64,000 bases of DNA from Telmatactis stephensoni (GCA_029948255.1 JALIZF010001518.1:1-64000); one strand, 5' to 3'. Shown: positions 1 through 10,632, numbered from the stretch's first letter. The notes: generated from the sequence alone by a model not told the origin. Numbers and translations: made by a program.

Positions 1-1703
1 GCTGAAAACAGATCGAAACCTTGTCATATCTTAGTGCTGAAATCGGCAATCAATTCAGGTCCCCAGATTGCCGGGTGAACATGCATATGGAGATGTTATC
101 AGATCTCAGTGCTCGAATCGACATTCAATTCAGGTCCCCAGATTGCATCAGAGCCGGGTGAATGGAAAATACAAAATCAACGAATGCTCTTTTTTAGAGT
201 TTATACTTTCTTAGAGTTCAGTGATTAACTATTAACATATGTTAAATTATTGTCGGGCATACAGTTGTAAAAAAAAGCGAGATAACGACAAGCTACTTGT
301 TTATATTTTTTTTTCCAAACGATAAATATAATATCTCGCTACCATTTATTTGGAGGCCGAAATATCATATTTATCGTTTGTAAATCAAAAATATGAACAA
401 GTGGCTTCTCGTTATGGAGAAACAATCGTCAAGCTGAAAACAGATCGAAACCTTGTCATATCTTAGTGCTGAAATCGGCAATCAATTCAGGTCCCCAGAT
501 TGCCGGGTGAACATATGGAGATGTTATCAGATCTCAGTGCTCGAATCGACATTCAATTCAGGTCCCCAGATTGCATCAGAGCCGGGTGAATGGAAAATAC
601 AAAATCAACGAATGCTCTTTTTTAGAGTTTATACTTTCTTAGAGTTCAGTGATTAACTATTAACATATGTTAAATTATTGTCGGGCATACAGTTGTAAAA
701 AAAAGCGAGATAACGACAAGCTACTTGTTTATATTTTTTTTTCCAAACGATAAATATAATATCTCGCTACCATTTATTTGGAGGCCGAAATATCATATTT
801 ATCGTTTGTAAATCAAAAATATGGACAAGTGGATTCTCGTTATGGAGAAATAATCGTCAAGCTCAAAACAGATCGAAACCTTGTCAGATTTTAGTGCTGT
901 AATCGGCAATCAATTCAGGTCTCCAGATTGCCGGGTGTATGGAAAATACAAAATCAACGCATGTTCTTTTTTAGAATATACACTTTCTTAGAGCTCAGTG
1001 ATCCACTATTAACGGCATAGTATGTTAAAATATTGATTCGGGCATACACTTGTAAAAAAACGATATAACGACAAGCTACTTGTTTATATTTTTCATTTCC
1101 AAACGATAAATATAATATTTCGCTGCCATATATTTCGCATGATAGCCGAAATATCATATTTATCGTTTGTAAATCAAAAATATGAACAAGTGGCTTCTCG
1201 TTATGGAGAAACAATCGTCAAGCTGAAAACAGATCGAAACCTTGTCATATCTTAGTGCTGAAATCGGCAATCAATTCAGGTCCCCAGATTGCCGGGTGAA
1301 CATATGGAGATGTTATCAGATCTCAGTGCTCGAATCGACATTCAATTCAGGTCCCCAGATTGCATCAGAGCCGGGTGAATGGAAAAAGTACAAAACCATC
1401 GCATGTTCTTTTTTTACAGTATACACTTTCTTAGAGTTCAGTGATCCACTATTAACATATGTTAAAATATTGAGTTGGGCATACACTTGTAAAAAAACAC
1501 GAGTTAACGACAAGCTACTTGTTTATATTTTTTATTTCCAAACGATAAATATAATATCTCGCTACCATATATTTGGAGGCCGAAATATCATATTTATCGT
1601 TTGTAAATCAAAAATATGGACAAGTGGCTTCTCGTTATGGAGAAATAATCGTCAAGCTCAAAACAGATCGAAACCTTGTCAGATCTTAGTGCTGAAATTA
1701 GCC
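1..1703. repeat. ~430-bp tandem repeat, four copies plus a fragment
   Basis: Units begin at 1, 433, 861, 1222 and 1656, each opening with GCTGAAAACAGATCG or GCTCAAAACAGATCG. Unit 3 is about 70 bp shorter because it lacks the segment with the second ATTCAATTCAGGTCCCCAG motif. Each unit holds an imperfect hairpin: CAAACGATAAATAT is followed about 25-30 nt later by its inverse ATATTTATCGTTTG. Short open frames here, such as 453-656 and 1242-1853, repeat with the unit and show no protein family. The fifth unit is interrupted at 1699 by an inserted element and resumes at 2826. Diverged pieces of the same repeat recur at 4498-4630. Confidence 0.9.
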
Positions 1704-2825
1704 TGCGTAGCGGCCCTAAAAAGGAGGGGGAAGGGAGGGGAGGGGCTTGGGGAGAGAGGGGGAGAGAGGGGAAAAGGGGAGGGGGAGGGGGAGAGGAAGG
1801 AAGGAAGGGCCTGCAAACATCACCCAGGTTTATTCGGAACGCCCCCTAATTAATTATACAGGTTTCTTGCGAACGTCAAGTAACACTTGTCAAAACCATC
1901 CAATCAAATTGCGAGGTCATTTCAAGGTCAACGTACAACGTAAATACTAACAACCGCGAACTGTCATAAAACCAAAACATTTCACATGTGAAAACATGTC
2001 AGACACTAAAGGAAAATTCAAGTAAAAATTATAGAGGCAGAAAGCAAGAAAATACCAACAATGATGTATGTCGTTTGTGTGACATAAACCTAAGGGTTAA
2101 GTTGGAATCCTGCGCGTTCAAGAGTTTTGCGAATCTCTTCAAAATATGCCACAGAGAAGGTTTTAATTATGTTCTCGCAGATCGTCTCCTCGCCGCTGGA
2201 TTTGTATTAGAAAATCATCCTGAATTGTCCCAGTATGTAGTACCTGCTTACGAAAGACCGATAACTTCTTCCAGTTCCACGATATTTTATCTCGAAAAGC
2301 AAAGAAGGCAACGGCAAAAACTCCCGAGAGGAAAACCACGGAGCGGAAAGTTCTAACACCGACCGGAAAAAAGTCCTAGCTCTGCACAAAGAAAGAGTGA
2401 ATTCACCACATTATCGAACCGCGAGTCCCTGTTTACGAATCCAAACGAGGAATATTAAACATCGATGATTTAGATCCATCTTCTTTCGAATTGCCATCAA
2501 ACCTTTCTTATTATACAAGTGTTCAATCGCCAGTCGTCGTTCGGTCTTTAGAACAAAATTAATACCTTTTACTTTATAAGAATGAAGTTTTTGATCAAAA
2601 TCCTCCGCCGTTGTTCTCTTGAGTTGTCTCCTTCACGACTGGTTTATATCAAGTTTGACGTATCTTATGTCTCGACCAATCAGGATTTTTCGTTCGTATA
2701 CGAACGGAAATTTCAAAAAAACCTGGGGGTTGTCTGCAGGCCCTTCCTCTCCTCCTCCTCCCCAGTCCCCCTCCCTTCTTATTCCCAGTCCCCTACCCAT
2801 CCCCTTAGGGCCGCTACGCAGGCTA
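1699..2825 (+). mobile_element. MULE-like DNA transposon remnant with 9-bp target duplication
   Basis: The ends are perfect inverted repeats: TAGCCTGCGTAGCGGCCCTA at the left and its exact complement at the right. Weaker symmetry runs another ~100 bp inward: a purine-rich left flank mirrors a pyrimidine-rich right flank, and GGGCCTGCAAAC mirrors GTCTGCAGGCCC. The 9-bp sequence TGCTGAAAT lies at 1690-1698 and again at 2826-2834, and the surrounding tandem repeat reads through if the element is removed. A 9-bp duplication with long inverted repeats is typical of Mutator-like elements, although an 8-bp (hAT-type) reading is possible. At 1.1 kb with one short ORF it is non-autonomous. Confidence 0.75.
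1988..2356 (+). pseudogene. degraded zinc-binding N-terminal domain within MULE-like element
   Basis: This is a 122-residue frame inside the inverted-repeat element. Residues ~27-90 read CRLC, then KSFANLFKICHREG, LADRLLAAGF and YVVPAYERPI. This resembles the N-terminal CxxC...CxxC (ZAD-like) module seen in front of cnidarian transposon-derived proteins. The second metal pair appears lost: VPAY stands where CxxC would be expected. The frame stops at 2356 after a basic stretch, and no transposase catalytic core follows. I read it as a decayed first exon of the parent transposon. The family assignment is from memory and tentative. Confidence 0.4.
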
Positions 2826-3005
2826 TGCTGAAATCGGCAATCAATTCAGGTCCCCAGATTGCATCAGAGCCGGGTGAATGGAAGATACAAAATCAGGGCT
2901 GATAACATATTGAGATCTTATCAGATCTCAGAGCTCGAATCGACATTGAATTCAGGTCCCCAGATTGCAACATGCAGGGGCGGGTGAATGGAAAACACAA
3001 AATCA
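2826..3005. repeat. continuation of the ~430-bp tandem repeat after the insertion
   Basis: Begins with the second copy of the 9-bp duplication and carries two more copies of the ATTCAGGTCCCCAGATTGC core before homology fades near 3005. Confidence 0.75.
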
Positions 3006-3261
3006 TCGTCTATTGTTTATATTCATAATAACTTTTCACAAGTTGCTTTGTTTAAACAGCCAATCAATGTGCGGTTGGCACATGAATGACAAAGCCCTAC
3101 GTCACCGTGAGCACTGCTATACATAGTCCAGTCCCAGACTCTCTTTCTTGCCGCTCTAGGACTCGCGGAGAAAGAGAGTCCAGTATAACTTGCATGCGCA
3201 TGTGCGACATGAGCCAATCAATTGATTAATTAGTATTTTGCGAGCTTGCAATATGCAAATG

Positions 3262-3471
3262 TCAGTGTTTGGTAGCAGTGGTAGTGATGCGTATCGAAAA
3301 ATTCACAAATACGTCTTTCACAACTGTCCATCCGTAAATGGCCTGTAACTGCTCAAACTTTGGTAAAAGATTATAGTTGGTTTTTCCAAGTGCATAGCTC
3401 ACTGAATCAACAAATGGCTTTCCGAAATGAGACTGATATCGTGTATACAAAACACTTTCTTCTTCAGCCAT
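3262..3471 (-). pseudogene. N-terminal fragment resembling a RecQ-type helicase
   Basis: This is a 69-residue minus-strand frame. It starts at an ATG in good context (AAAGATGG, 3471) and includes KFEQLQAIYGWTVVKDVFVN. That matches the stretch just upstream of the Walker A motif in RecQ-like helicases: phenylalanine/glutamine, then EQ..AI, then a hydrophobic DVFV strand. The reading frame leaves the family pattern exactly where the nucleotide-binding loop (TGxGKS) should follow, so this is a fragment and not a working helicase. It sits between the arms of a foldback element, which suggests capture. The call rests on one short motif. Confidence 0.35.
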
Positions 3472-3502
3472 CTTTAATCATTAGATGACTTTAGGATTTG
3501 TA

Positions 3503-3540
3503 ACCACGCGATCACCACATGAATGTGGTGATCGCGTGGT
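3503..3540. repeat. perfect 38-bp palindrome
   Basis: ACCACGCGATCACCACAT, then two bases GA, then the exact inverse. It lies just upstream of the minus-strand helicase-like fragment, inside the foldback element. Confidence 0.9.
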
Positions 3541-3634
3541 CACTAAAATGGCATGCGCATGCAAGTTATACTGGACTCTCTTTCTCCGCGAGTCCTGGAG
3601 CGGCAAGAAAGAGAGTCTGGGACTGGACTATGCT

Positions 3635-4014
3635 CCCGGGGGGGTACTTGACCAGTATTTGGGTGGGGGTGTTCCGCTGGGATCCCAAAACGGTTACCCT
3701 GTTTATGACAAAAAACTCAAAATACCATACCCTGTTTATGACAAAGCATAATAATTGCAGAATGTACTGTACTTATTTGTGTGTAATGCAGATGAGTTTC
3801 CTAACGAGTTTTTTGCGACCGTGATTCGTTGCCGTTGTGGTTAGCTAACTACTAAGGTTGATGAGAAAGCTGCTACCCTGAAAATGACCAGAAGCTAAAA
3901 AAATTGCAAAAAGGATACCCTTTTTATGACAGGGAACTCGAAAAACCATACCCTGTTCAGCGGATCATCCCCGTATAGTAAATATATGGGAGTAACCCCC
4001 CCCCCCCCCCCGGG
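3635..4014. mobile_element. hAT-like MITE, 8-bp target duplication
   Basis: The left end CCCGGGGGGGTAC...GTGTTCCGCTG is mirrored at the right end by CAGCGGATCATCCCC...CCCCCCGGG. The flanks both read ACTATGCT (3627-3634 and 4015-4022). Inside are imperfect copies of CCCTGTTTATGACA. It was inserted at the edge of the preceding foldback, whose sequence resumes after 4022. The frames 3485-3751 and 3519-3824 cross this boundary and are not genes. Confidence 0.8.
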
Positions 4015-4021
4015 ACTATGC

Positions 4022-4170
4022 TATTGCTGGGGTGCATGTGACGTCACGGCAGCCATCTTGGTTGACCTTCAACAAAAGATTTCTCATTAGCGTCTATTGT
4101 TTGGTCATCCAACATGGCTACCGCTTCATTGTCTTTGGATTCCCAAAGGTATGGATGCACCCCAGCAATA
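4022..4170. mobile_element. short MITE carrying a TGACGTCA palindrome
   Basis: The left end TATTGCTGGGGTGCAT is the inverse of the right end ATGCACCCCAGCAATA. The 8-bp CRE palindrome TGACGTCA lies at 4039-4046, just inside the left end. It abuts the preceding MITE. Confidence 0.75.
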
Positions 4171-4323
4171 AACTATTCACAATGCTCGAAATAAAGCACG
4201 AAAACCAAATATCGAGAATATTCCTAAGAAACTTCATCCAACGGATTCCCGTGCAGTCACTGATCCCTAGGGAGAATAAAGAAGAATAAATAGACGGCTC
4301 TCGCTGCATTCTTCCCTCTAAAC

Positions 4324-4452
4324 TTGATCGAGCGCCAGGAGCAGAAATTGATAACGGCCCTCCCACCCAACCCTAATCGCCGGAAATTCGTGGTCACACA
4401 CCACAACGAGGAGAAGGTTTTCACCTTTAGTTCTCCTGTGGCGCTCGATCAA
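4324..4452. mobile_element. short inverted-repeat element
   Basis: TTGATCGAGCGCCAGGAG at the left is mirrored by CTCCTGTGGCGCTCGATCAA at the right (one 2-nt indel). There is no coding content. Confidence 0.7.
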
Positions 4453-4830
4453 CGCTCCCATACCTCGATAAAACAATGAGAGCGTTGTGAAATAGAACAC
4501 TCTCTTAGAGTTCAGTGATCCACTATTAACATGTTTTATTACTGAATAAAAATCTTATAATTTTCAATACCCTTTTCACAGGGAGAAATAATCGTCAAGC
4601 TCAAAACAGATCGAAACCTTTTCAGATCGAATGTGCATGTCTATTCTCTGAGTTGTTGCCGGGGTTTGATTCAGGCTTTATGATATGCATGCCTGCATGC
4701 ATGCGTGTCGCTTTGGCGCCTCGTGCAAAAAATGCAAATACATAAACTATAGTCACGCCAGTGATATCCAGAGTAATGCTGTATATAGCAGTTCCTGCTA
4801 AAGTTTCTAGAACTGTGGTCCTCCAAAGAA

Positions 4831-5105
4831 TTACTGCTGTCTACTCAATCGTTCAATCTCAAAACCTATGGTTATCGCTGCTTCTCTGTCTCTGCTCCTG
4901 TTTTGTGGAACTCACTTCCATCGTCTATCCGTGGTATTGACAGTCTCTCGTCTTTCAAGAAAGAACTTAAAACTCATTTATTTAAGTTAGCTTTTGATTT
5001 ATGATTGTATTTTGTTGTTGTTATTGTTGTTTTGTTTACAGCGCCTAGAACAGACCTGTATAAGCGCTATATAAGAATATATATTATTATTATTATTATT
5101 ATTCC
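4831..5105 (+). mobile_element. 3' end of an L2/CR1-like LINE
   Basis: In the frame ending at the TGA at 5000-5002, residues read KTYGYRCFSVSAPVLWNS, then LPSSIRG and SFKKELKTHLFKLAF. This is the conserved extreme C-terminus of non-LTR reverse transcriptases of the L2/CR1 type (YG-R-FS-AP-LWNSLP...SFK--LKT-LF). It is followed by a short 3' UTR with GCGCTATATAAG and a (TTA)n tail ending near 5101, as in intact LINE 3' ends. The rest of the polymerase is absent: a typical 5'-truncated insertion. Confidence 0.75.
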
Positions 5106-6056
5106 TTGTGCAAAAAGAAAACGGAGAAGTGAAATATTGCTGGAAAACACAGCACTATCAATAGAAGAGAGAGCACTTGTAACGTCAGTATACTACAGCG
5201 TTACTCTGGATATCACTGGCGTGATTGATAGCTCCATGTATTGGCATGTACTAAAACCCGGAACACCGGAACGGAACAGCCGGAACGAAACCACCGGAAC
5301 GACCGAAACCACCTTGGTTATATAAAGATCAAACAAGCTACATTGTTGACTTAATAGTGTACGAAAGCTCTCTGGCTTTCATTACTGATATAAACACGGA
5401 TTTTATCGTCTGCTTGCGGCCTTTTACAAAATGAAGAAGACAAAATGAGTGCTTATCACGTCAATATGAAACTTTACTGAGCGACCATTTAGCGATCCAC
5501 GATACTGCAACTTGTAGCCTATAAACAAATCTGTTTTACCAGTGATCTTTATTTTTGAATAATATTTCTGGCTGATCGTAGGTGCCCAGAGATTTAGAAA
5601 CCATGTCAGATCAAGTCTCAGGTCTTTCAGGTCAAAGTCTAATCGATGCACAGTGAGGTTGCCGGGTGAAAATGAAACTAGAGACAAGTACATATAGGTA
5701 TATGACGTTTTATAACTCCACTCGATTAATTGAAGAAATTGCTGATCATAAAAATGTTCATGCTCTCTTGATATTGTATTATTGACCGTGGAAAGTGCTT
5801 GGTAATCAATTTTGGCAGAATATGCGATAACAAACTGATAGGGAATTTGACATGAACATGATGGGTAGCAAATCCCCACGAGCACCGTGGACTGCTAAAC
5901 AGGATAATGCATTAACCCGTCAACCCGTTCGCACCCCATCACGTGACTTTTCCCGAAGGTTTTATTTAGAGCGCGCGAGTTGGGAAATACGGGTCATATG
6001 ATAATTGCATTTTTTTGCATGAGGCGCCAAAGCGACACGCATGCAGGCATGCTATA

Positions 6057-6333
6057 CACTTATTTCAAAAAACGTCGTCACGGTTCAAAGCAACAAGCGT
6101 CAAGCAAGCCCGAAATGAATCGGATGGTTTTGCGCTGCTAATAATCGATAATATATTCAAATCAGACTTGTTATCACGGAATTAAGTGCGGTATACTAAC
6201 AAGGACTTGAAAATGCTCACATTTTGTAATTAGTTCAATAGAAACGAGTCTGATTTGAATACATTACAAACAAAACCAGCATTCATTTCGGTCTTGTTTA
6301 TCTGAACCGCGACAACATTTTTTGAAATAAGTG
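6057..6333. mobile_element. mariner-like MITE nested in an older element
   Basis: CACTTATTTCAAAAAA at the left is mirrored by TTTTTTGAAATAAGTG at the right, with TA on both sides (6055-6056 and 6334-6335). It splits the right inverted repeat of the surrounding element. A second internal inverted pair, TTCAAATCAGAC / GTCTGATTTGAA, lies inside. Confidence 0.75.
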
Positions 6334-6474
6334 TATCATAAAGCCTGAATCAAACACCGGCAACAACTCGGAGAAGAGAGATGCACATATGGCAATGTTT
6401 AAAAAATTATTTAATGGTCTTAAAAAACTTTAATGACTTTGTAATTTAAACACCTTACTGGTAAAGGATTGAAT

Positions 6475-6567
6475 AGGGTGCCCCTATGTAGTTGGGATAA
6501 CTCTTTTGTTTTGTGTCTCCCAGGGAAAAGAAGCAAAAGAGTTATCCCTACTATATAGGGACACCCT
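6475..6567. repeat. 93-bp hairpin MITE
   Basis: Arms of ~34 bp (left AGGGTGCCCCTATGTAG..., right CTATATAGGGACACCCT) enclose a ~25-bp loop. Both arms contain GGGATAACTCTTTTG or its inverse. A transcript would fold into one long stem. Confidence 0.8.
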
Positions 6568-7067
6568 CTCTCATGTGAACGAGCCGTTAGGGAACAAGAT
6601 AACGCATTGCATCCTGTGACGTACTGGATTGTCTATTGTAGTGCAAATTATGTGATTTGGTGGCACACTGTTAAAACTCTGAACTGTTGAGCACAAGAGC
6701 CGGGTTTGAGGCTGCCGTTTGAGAATCATCTTTTTCATAAGAATTAAAATAAATAACAGCATAAATAGAGAAAAAGAGAGAAGACAAAGAAAGTGAATTG
6801 TCTAGTAAAACTAACATCACTAAGCAATCGTTTAGTTATTCTTCTTTTATTAAGAATTATTCAACAGCATGCGGCAATAATTTATGGACGAAACACAGCT
6901 ACTTGCTGTAGTGATTTTTTAATGTGTTTAATTGGGTGCCGAACACCGTAGTTTTATATGCGTTTTATAAAGCCATTCCAGTTGAAAGATCCATTGTACC
7001 TACAGCAACAACAAACTTTTAGTATTATGTTTATGCACTTTGTTTTTATATATATCTTTTAATACTT
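6568..7067. other. no gene seen
   Basis: AT-rich sequence without convincing coding potential. The 63-residue minus-strand frame at 6571-6762 shows no family motif. Confidence 0.5.
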
Positions 7068-7280
7068 TGTGGGTGGAATGGTTGGCCTAGTGGTGAGGGC
7101 ACTGGCCTTTCACCGCTGTGGTCTGGGTTCAAGTCCCAGCTCGAGCACCCGCATCATATGTGAACTGAGTTTGTTTGATGTGTTGTTCTCTACCATGCCA
7201 CAAGGGTTTTTCTTCTGTGGAGGTATGTTAGAGGTATGTTAGATAGATGTTAATGCTTCTTCGAGTGTGCATTTTAGCGC
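7068..7280 (+). mobile_element. tRNA-derived SINE
   Basis: An internal pol III promoter is visible: A box TGGCCTAGTGGTGAGGGC (7083-7100) and B box GGGTTCAAGTCCC (7125-7137). Partly paired ends (GGGTG / CACCC) resemble a tRNA acceptor stem. A non-tRNA body with TTGTTCTCTACC and GGGTTTTTCTTCTG follows. The tRNA part is too degenerate to be a working tRNA gene. Confidence 0.65.
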
Positions 7281-7287
7281 GGAAAAA

Positions 7288-7392
7288 AATCCGAGCCCTA
7301 GCGTGGTTTCAACCCACGACCTTCGAATTTCCGGCCGTCTGACGCTCAACCAAGTGAGCTATATGAAGGCTCTAGTTGCGAGCAGGTTGAAG
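7288..7392 (-). mobile_element. tRNA-like SINE fragment, minus strand
   Basis: Read on the minus strand, TAGCTCACTTGGTTGAGCG is an A-box-like D arm and GGTCGTGGGTTGAAACCACG contains a B box inside a T-arm hairpin. The anticodon arm is imperfect. The plus-strand frame at 7267-7506 is a by-product. Confidence 0.6.
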
Positions 7393-7639
7393 TGGGACTC
7401 GCGGGAGGGACGTTGCCCCCGTTGTCAAACGGTTCCGTCCGCGCGCACGTCAAAAATCAAATTCTATTTGTTGAGGGCCTTGCGCGCGCGATGGCGAAGT
7501 TACTAAAAATAGCCTTAGGCGCCACGAACATCGCACAGACATCAATACTGAGTTTCGCTCTCTTAGTATTATGGTCTCTTGTCAAAAATCATTACATAAA
7601 TAACATCAAAAATTATCTTGTTACAAATACCTACAAATA

Positions 7640-7940
7640 AAAAGATGGCCATCTCCAGATTCTTTCACCCAAACTTGTAAAAAATATATCAGATCGATCC
7701 AAGAATACCCAGGTTTTTGGCCTATACATTTTTTCTTTTGAACATTAAAAAATAGCTGTCATTTCTGAACATATTATAAGCTCTAACGTAGGAGTTTCTT
7801 GGCTTAATTTTGACCTTTCTGCTTGATTTTTAGGTCACTTAGCCTGTTAGTTAGCCTCATTTCACACGTAATCAAAAGTAATAAAACCGCGGACCGTTAG
7901 GAACGCAGGCTTTTCATAAGGAAGCCCCCTTCTCATTGCT
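7640..7940. other. no gene seen
   Basis: AT-rich spacer before the promoter-like region. No open frame or element boundary could be supported. Confidence 0.4.
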
Positions 7941-8090
7941 CAACCAATCAGCACACTCCTTTTATTCACATCATGCATGGTATCCAATCAGCAGTCACTT
8001 ATTCATTTCGGCGGGAAATTTGTACCAATCAACGATAAGATACCTTTATGCAATCAAAGTATAAAACCTCGTAAAACCTCATTTCCCGCC
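7941..8090 (+). promoter_or_regulatory. putative promoter: 3 CCAAT boxes, 2 E2F-type sites, TATA
   Basis: CCAAT occurs at 7944, 7984 and 8025, about 40 bp apart and in the same orientation. GGCGGGAAA at 8010-8018 and its inverse TTTCCCGCC at 8082-8090 match the E2F/DP consensus. TATAAAA lies at 8060-8066, so a start site near 8090 is expected. CCAAT-E2F-TATA promoters are typical of S-phase genes. A good splice donor follows at 8136. The link to the SET gene starting 3.4 kb downstream is inferred from order and strand only. Confidence 0.5.
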
Positions 8091-8135
8091 AAAACTCGAA
8101 GCGTACTTTTCAGATCAGAGCTGTTATCTCCACAG
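8090..8135 (+). other. candidate 5' UTR exon 1
   Basis: It lies downstream of the TATA box and ends CTCCACAG before GTGAGG at 8136, a strong donor. It has no ATG-led frame of note. The 5' boundary is a guess. Confidence 0.4.
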
Positions 8136-8257
8136 GTGAGGTGTTTTACATGACAATTTCATGAATAGTGAATATGCATATATCTTTACTATGACTGACG
8201 ATTGACATTTCTTTTGCTGTTAGGTTTTTTAATTTACGGGCTCCTGTTTGGTTTTAG

Positions 8258-8317
8258 TTCGCTACGATGAGGATCGCTCTGGGAGTGTAGAAACGAACTT
8301 CCTGAAGAGCTTCACGA
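8258..8317 (+). other. candidate 5' UTR exon 2 with 7-codon uORF
   Basis: The acceptor TTGGTTTTAG precedes 8258 and the donor GTAAGT starts at 8318. The exon contains ATGAGGATCGCTCTGGGAGT followed by GTAG, a seven-residue uORF that stops inside the exon, so it could lower translation of the main frame. Joined to the exon at 11557 it leaves the main ATG as the next start. Confidence 0.4.
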
Positions 8318-10632
8318 GTAAGTGACACTGCCTGTTTAATCCTTTTTCTTAGACTGTGAATCTAAAAAGTCGGATATTTGGATTAGTGATAAAAAAACGT
8401 TTTGTGGATTCTTTCGGTAAAACAAAACCCCTTAAAGACAGTATTTTCAGTTTTTCGTCCACTCATTCACTATGTAAAAGGTGGCACTCATCAAGCGTAA
8501 GCTATCAGTTCAATTTAAATCATTCTCGACTTACGGGCAGTCAATCTTGAACAATCTTAATAGAGATATTTTTTTCTCTGTGAAATAACGTATGTAGTCT
8601 TTTTCGTTTTTGATAACGATCCCATTTTATTGCTGTGTTAGAAACGGCTAGTCATTAGAGGTAATTTATCATGATCACGATGACTAATTGAATGAATCAC
8701 TCAATGACAAACTGATGCACACTTCAAGTTAAATCTAATAAATGCAAGATTAACCTTATTTTTTACTAATTTCGTAAGAAACTCTACAAAAAGAGACAAA
8801 GAGAAATGTCGATCAAACAGCAAAAAACCCGGCAATTTTTGGGCATCCATGGCAACGTCAAAGTCATGCCGCTGACCAACTATGTGTACACCGGAAATGT
8901 ATACACCGGAAATGAAAAGAAACTTCCGGTTGACGAAACATTGCAAAGCACGACGTTGAAAATGATATGACGAGCAATAATGAGTATCATGATTCTCTAA
9001 TCACTTTCTTTTATTTTGAGACGACAATATTTTGTGGTATTTAATGACTCAAAATGGCCGGGCGAGATTAGAAGTTTTATTGTGCAGAATTCATCAATCA
9101 TTTGATTCTGATTCTGATTGAAAAAGAAAACATTTAGAAAACATTAAGCTATTTTACTAAGCAATATCTTATTGGAAACGTAAGGGAAAATAGTTTTTAG
9201 AGAGAAGAAAAGACAGAAAACTCGAAAGAAAAAACCTGAGCACGTGCTCGATGGCAAGTTATCACGCCATACCGCGCGCTATTTTTTTAGGATAATTTTG
9301 CTTTCAATAAGCGAAAACAGATTATAAATTTGTCCTATTTTGTTCTCAAAAAAATTCAGAATCGCGATACAAAACTAATTGCGATTTTAAGATGGCAATA
9401 CCACAAAATATTTACGGCGTTTTGATAAAATACATCCTGTATTTGGCGGAGTTGGGCAGCGACAAAAAACTGCACAGGTCTAGCTGCCGAGCTATTGTAG
9501 TTCTCGTCTAAATTTTCGTTTCGGATTAACATTCTTTTTTTTTTACTAGTGTAAAACTAATATACCGAAATAAAATACTAGTTTGAAAAGGAATTTGGAA
9601 ATTAATTATTCGACTTTCTTCGGCCAAAACCACTAACACACAATTTCAACTCTTTGAACAAATTGATTTTCGTTTTGTAGAACAGCTTGTCACCCACTGC
9701 ATGCATACATGCCAGAATATAATTATCAATTTTCCTCGATTAAAAAAATATTCTTAGCCATTGTTTTAGAATTTTCTTTGAATATATAAAGCTAAATGCA
9801 CTAACGCGTGAAATTTAAAATCTTAGCACCTCAACAAACTAATTGAAAACAAAAACACTTACCCAAGAAAATTTGCTCGGTGTATTTTACCTTGAGCAGT
9901 CATTTTTCGTCTTGACTTTTCGTGGCCTTCTACAGGAATTTACTAAGACAAAATATGTAATACGATATAGCGTTAGAAATAAGTCTATCCATCCACGTGA
10001 ACTTGTGCTAACACTGTAAGTTTTATTGATTTTACAACCCGCTTTTCACTAAGTCAGAAGCACGAATATCACTATTTAGAAAACTTTCAGAATACCATAC
10101 CTTTTTACAACATTGTGCTATTCATCCAAACGAAATTTTCTTAATTGTTAAGCCACTTTTTGAAAAGTAGAAAAGTAATACCATGGATAACAGCTCGATC
10201 TAACAACACATGTGCCAACATTTGCAAGCCAATCTAATGGCGCAATGCATGATGGTGTTGAATCATCAGCCAATCAGTAAACAGACAGACAGACAGACAG
10301 ACAACTTTGTTGTTAAAATTAGGTCATTCACTACCGTTATAAACAGAGTTTGTGATTCTTTCAAAGCAAAGAATGTGTGGATTATATGATGAACAAAGCC
10401 TTTTGTTCCACATGTAATCTTGTCCTTTGTTTGTTTTACCTCTCTTTGCAGGGCCGTATGTACCTTTTCCTAAGTGCCTTTTCCCAATATTTTGATGCTT
10501 AGTTGGGGGGGGGGGGTGCCTTTTGCCAATATATTGATGTACAGTGGGTGGGGAGGGGAACCCACTAGACAAATAACCTCCTACTCAGTAAGAGATAGCA
10601 CGATTATAAATAAGGGGACCTTCGGCTTCAAA

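Larger units (their letters stand above)
3122..3632. mobile_element. foldback element with ~80-bp inverted arms
   Basis: The left arm (3122-3202, beginning CATAGTCCAGTCCCAGACTC) is the inverse of the right arm (~3551-3632, ending GAGTCTGGGACTGGACTATG). Between the arms lie a minus-strand gene fragment and a perfect palindrome. Confidence 0.8.
4631..6388. mobile_element. composite element with ~105-bp inverted ends, containing a LINE tail and a nested MITE
   Basis: The left end (4631-4735) runs ATGTGCATGTC, GAGTTGTTGCCG, GGCTTTATGATATGC, GTGTCGCTTTGGCGCCTCG. The same string occurs inverted at 6008-6052 and, after an interruption, at 6337-6388. A second inverted pair (CAGTGATATCCAGAGTAA near 4762 and its inverse near 5203) brackets the LINE fragment. 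The centre also holds a 153-residue minus-strand open frame (5424-5885) with no recognisable family, probably chance. Confidence 0.7.

Noticed and set aside
1242..1853. 203-residue plus-strand frame
   Set aside because: It runs through the 430-bp tandem repeat into purine-rich MULE sequence; parts of the same translation recur in other units. No domain.
5424..5885. 153-residue minus-strand frame
   Set aside because: Lies in the centre of a composite mobile element, no recognisable motif, no promoter or splice support.
7083..7150. Functional tRNA gene
   Set aside because: A and B boxes are present but the anticodon and acceptor arms do not pair properly, and a SINE body follows.
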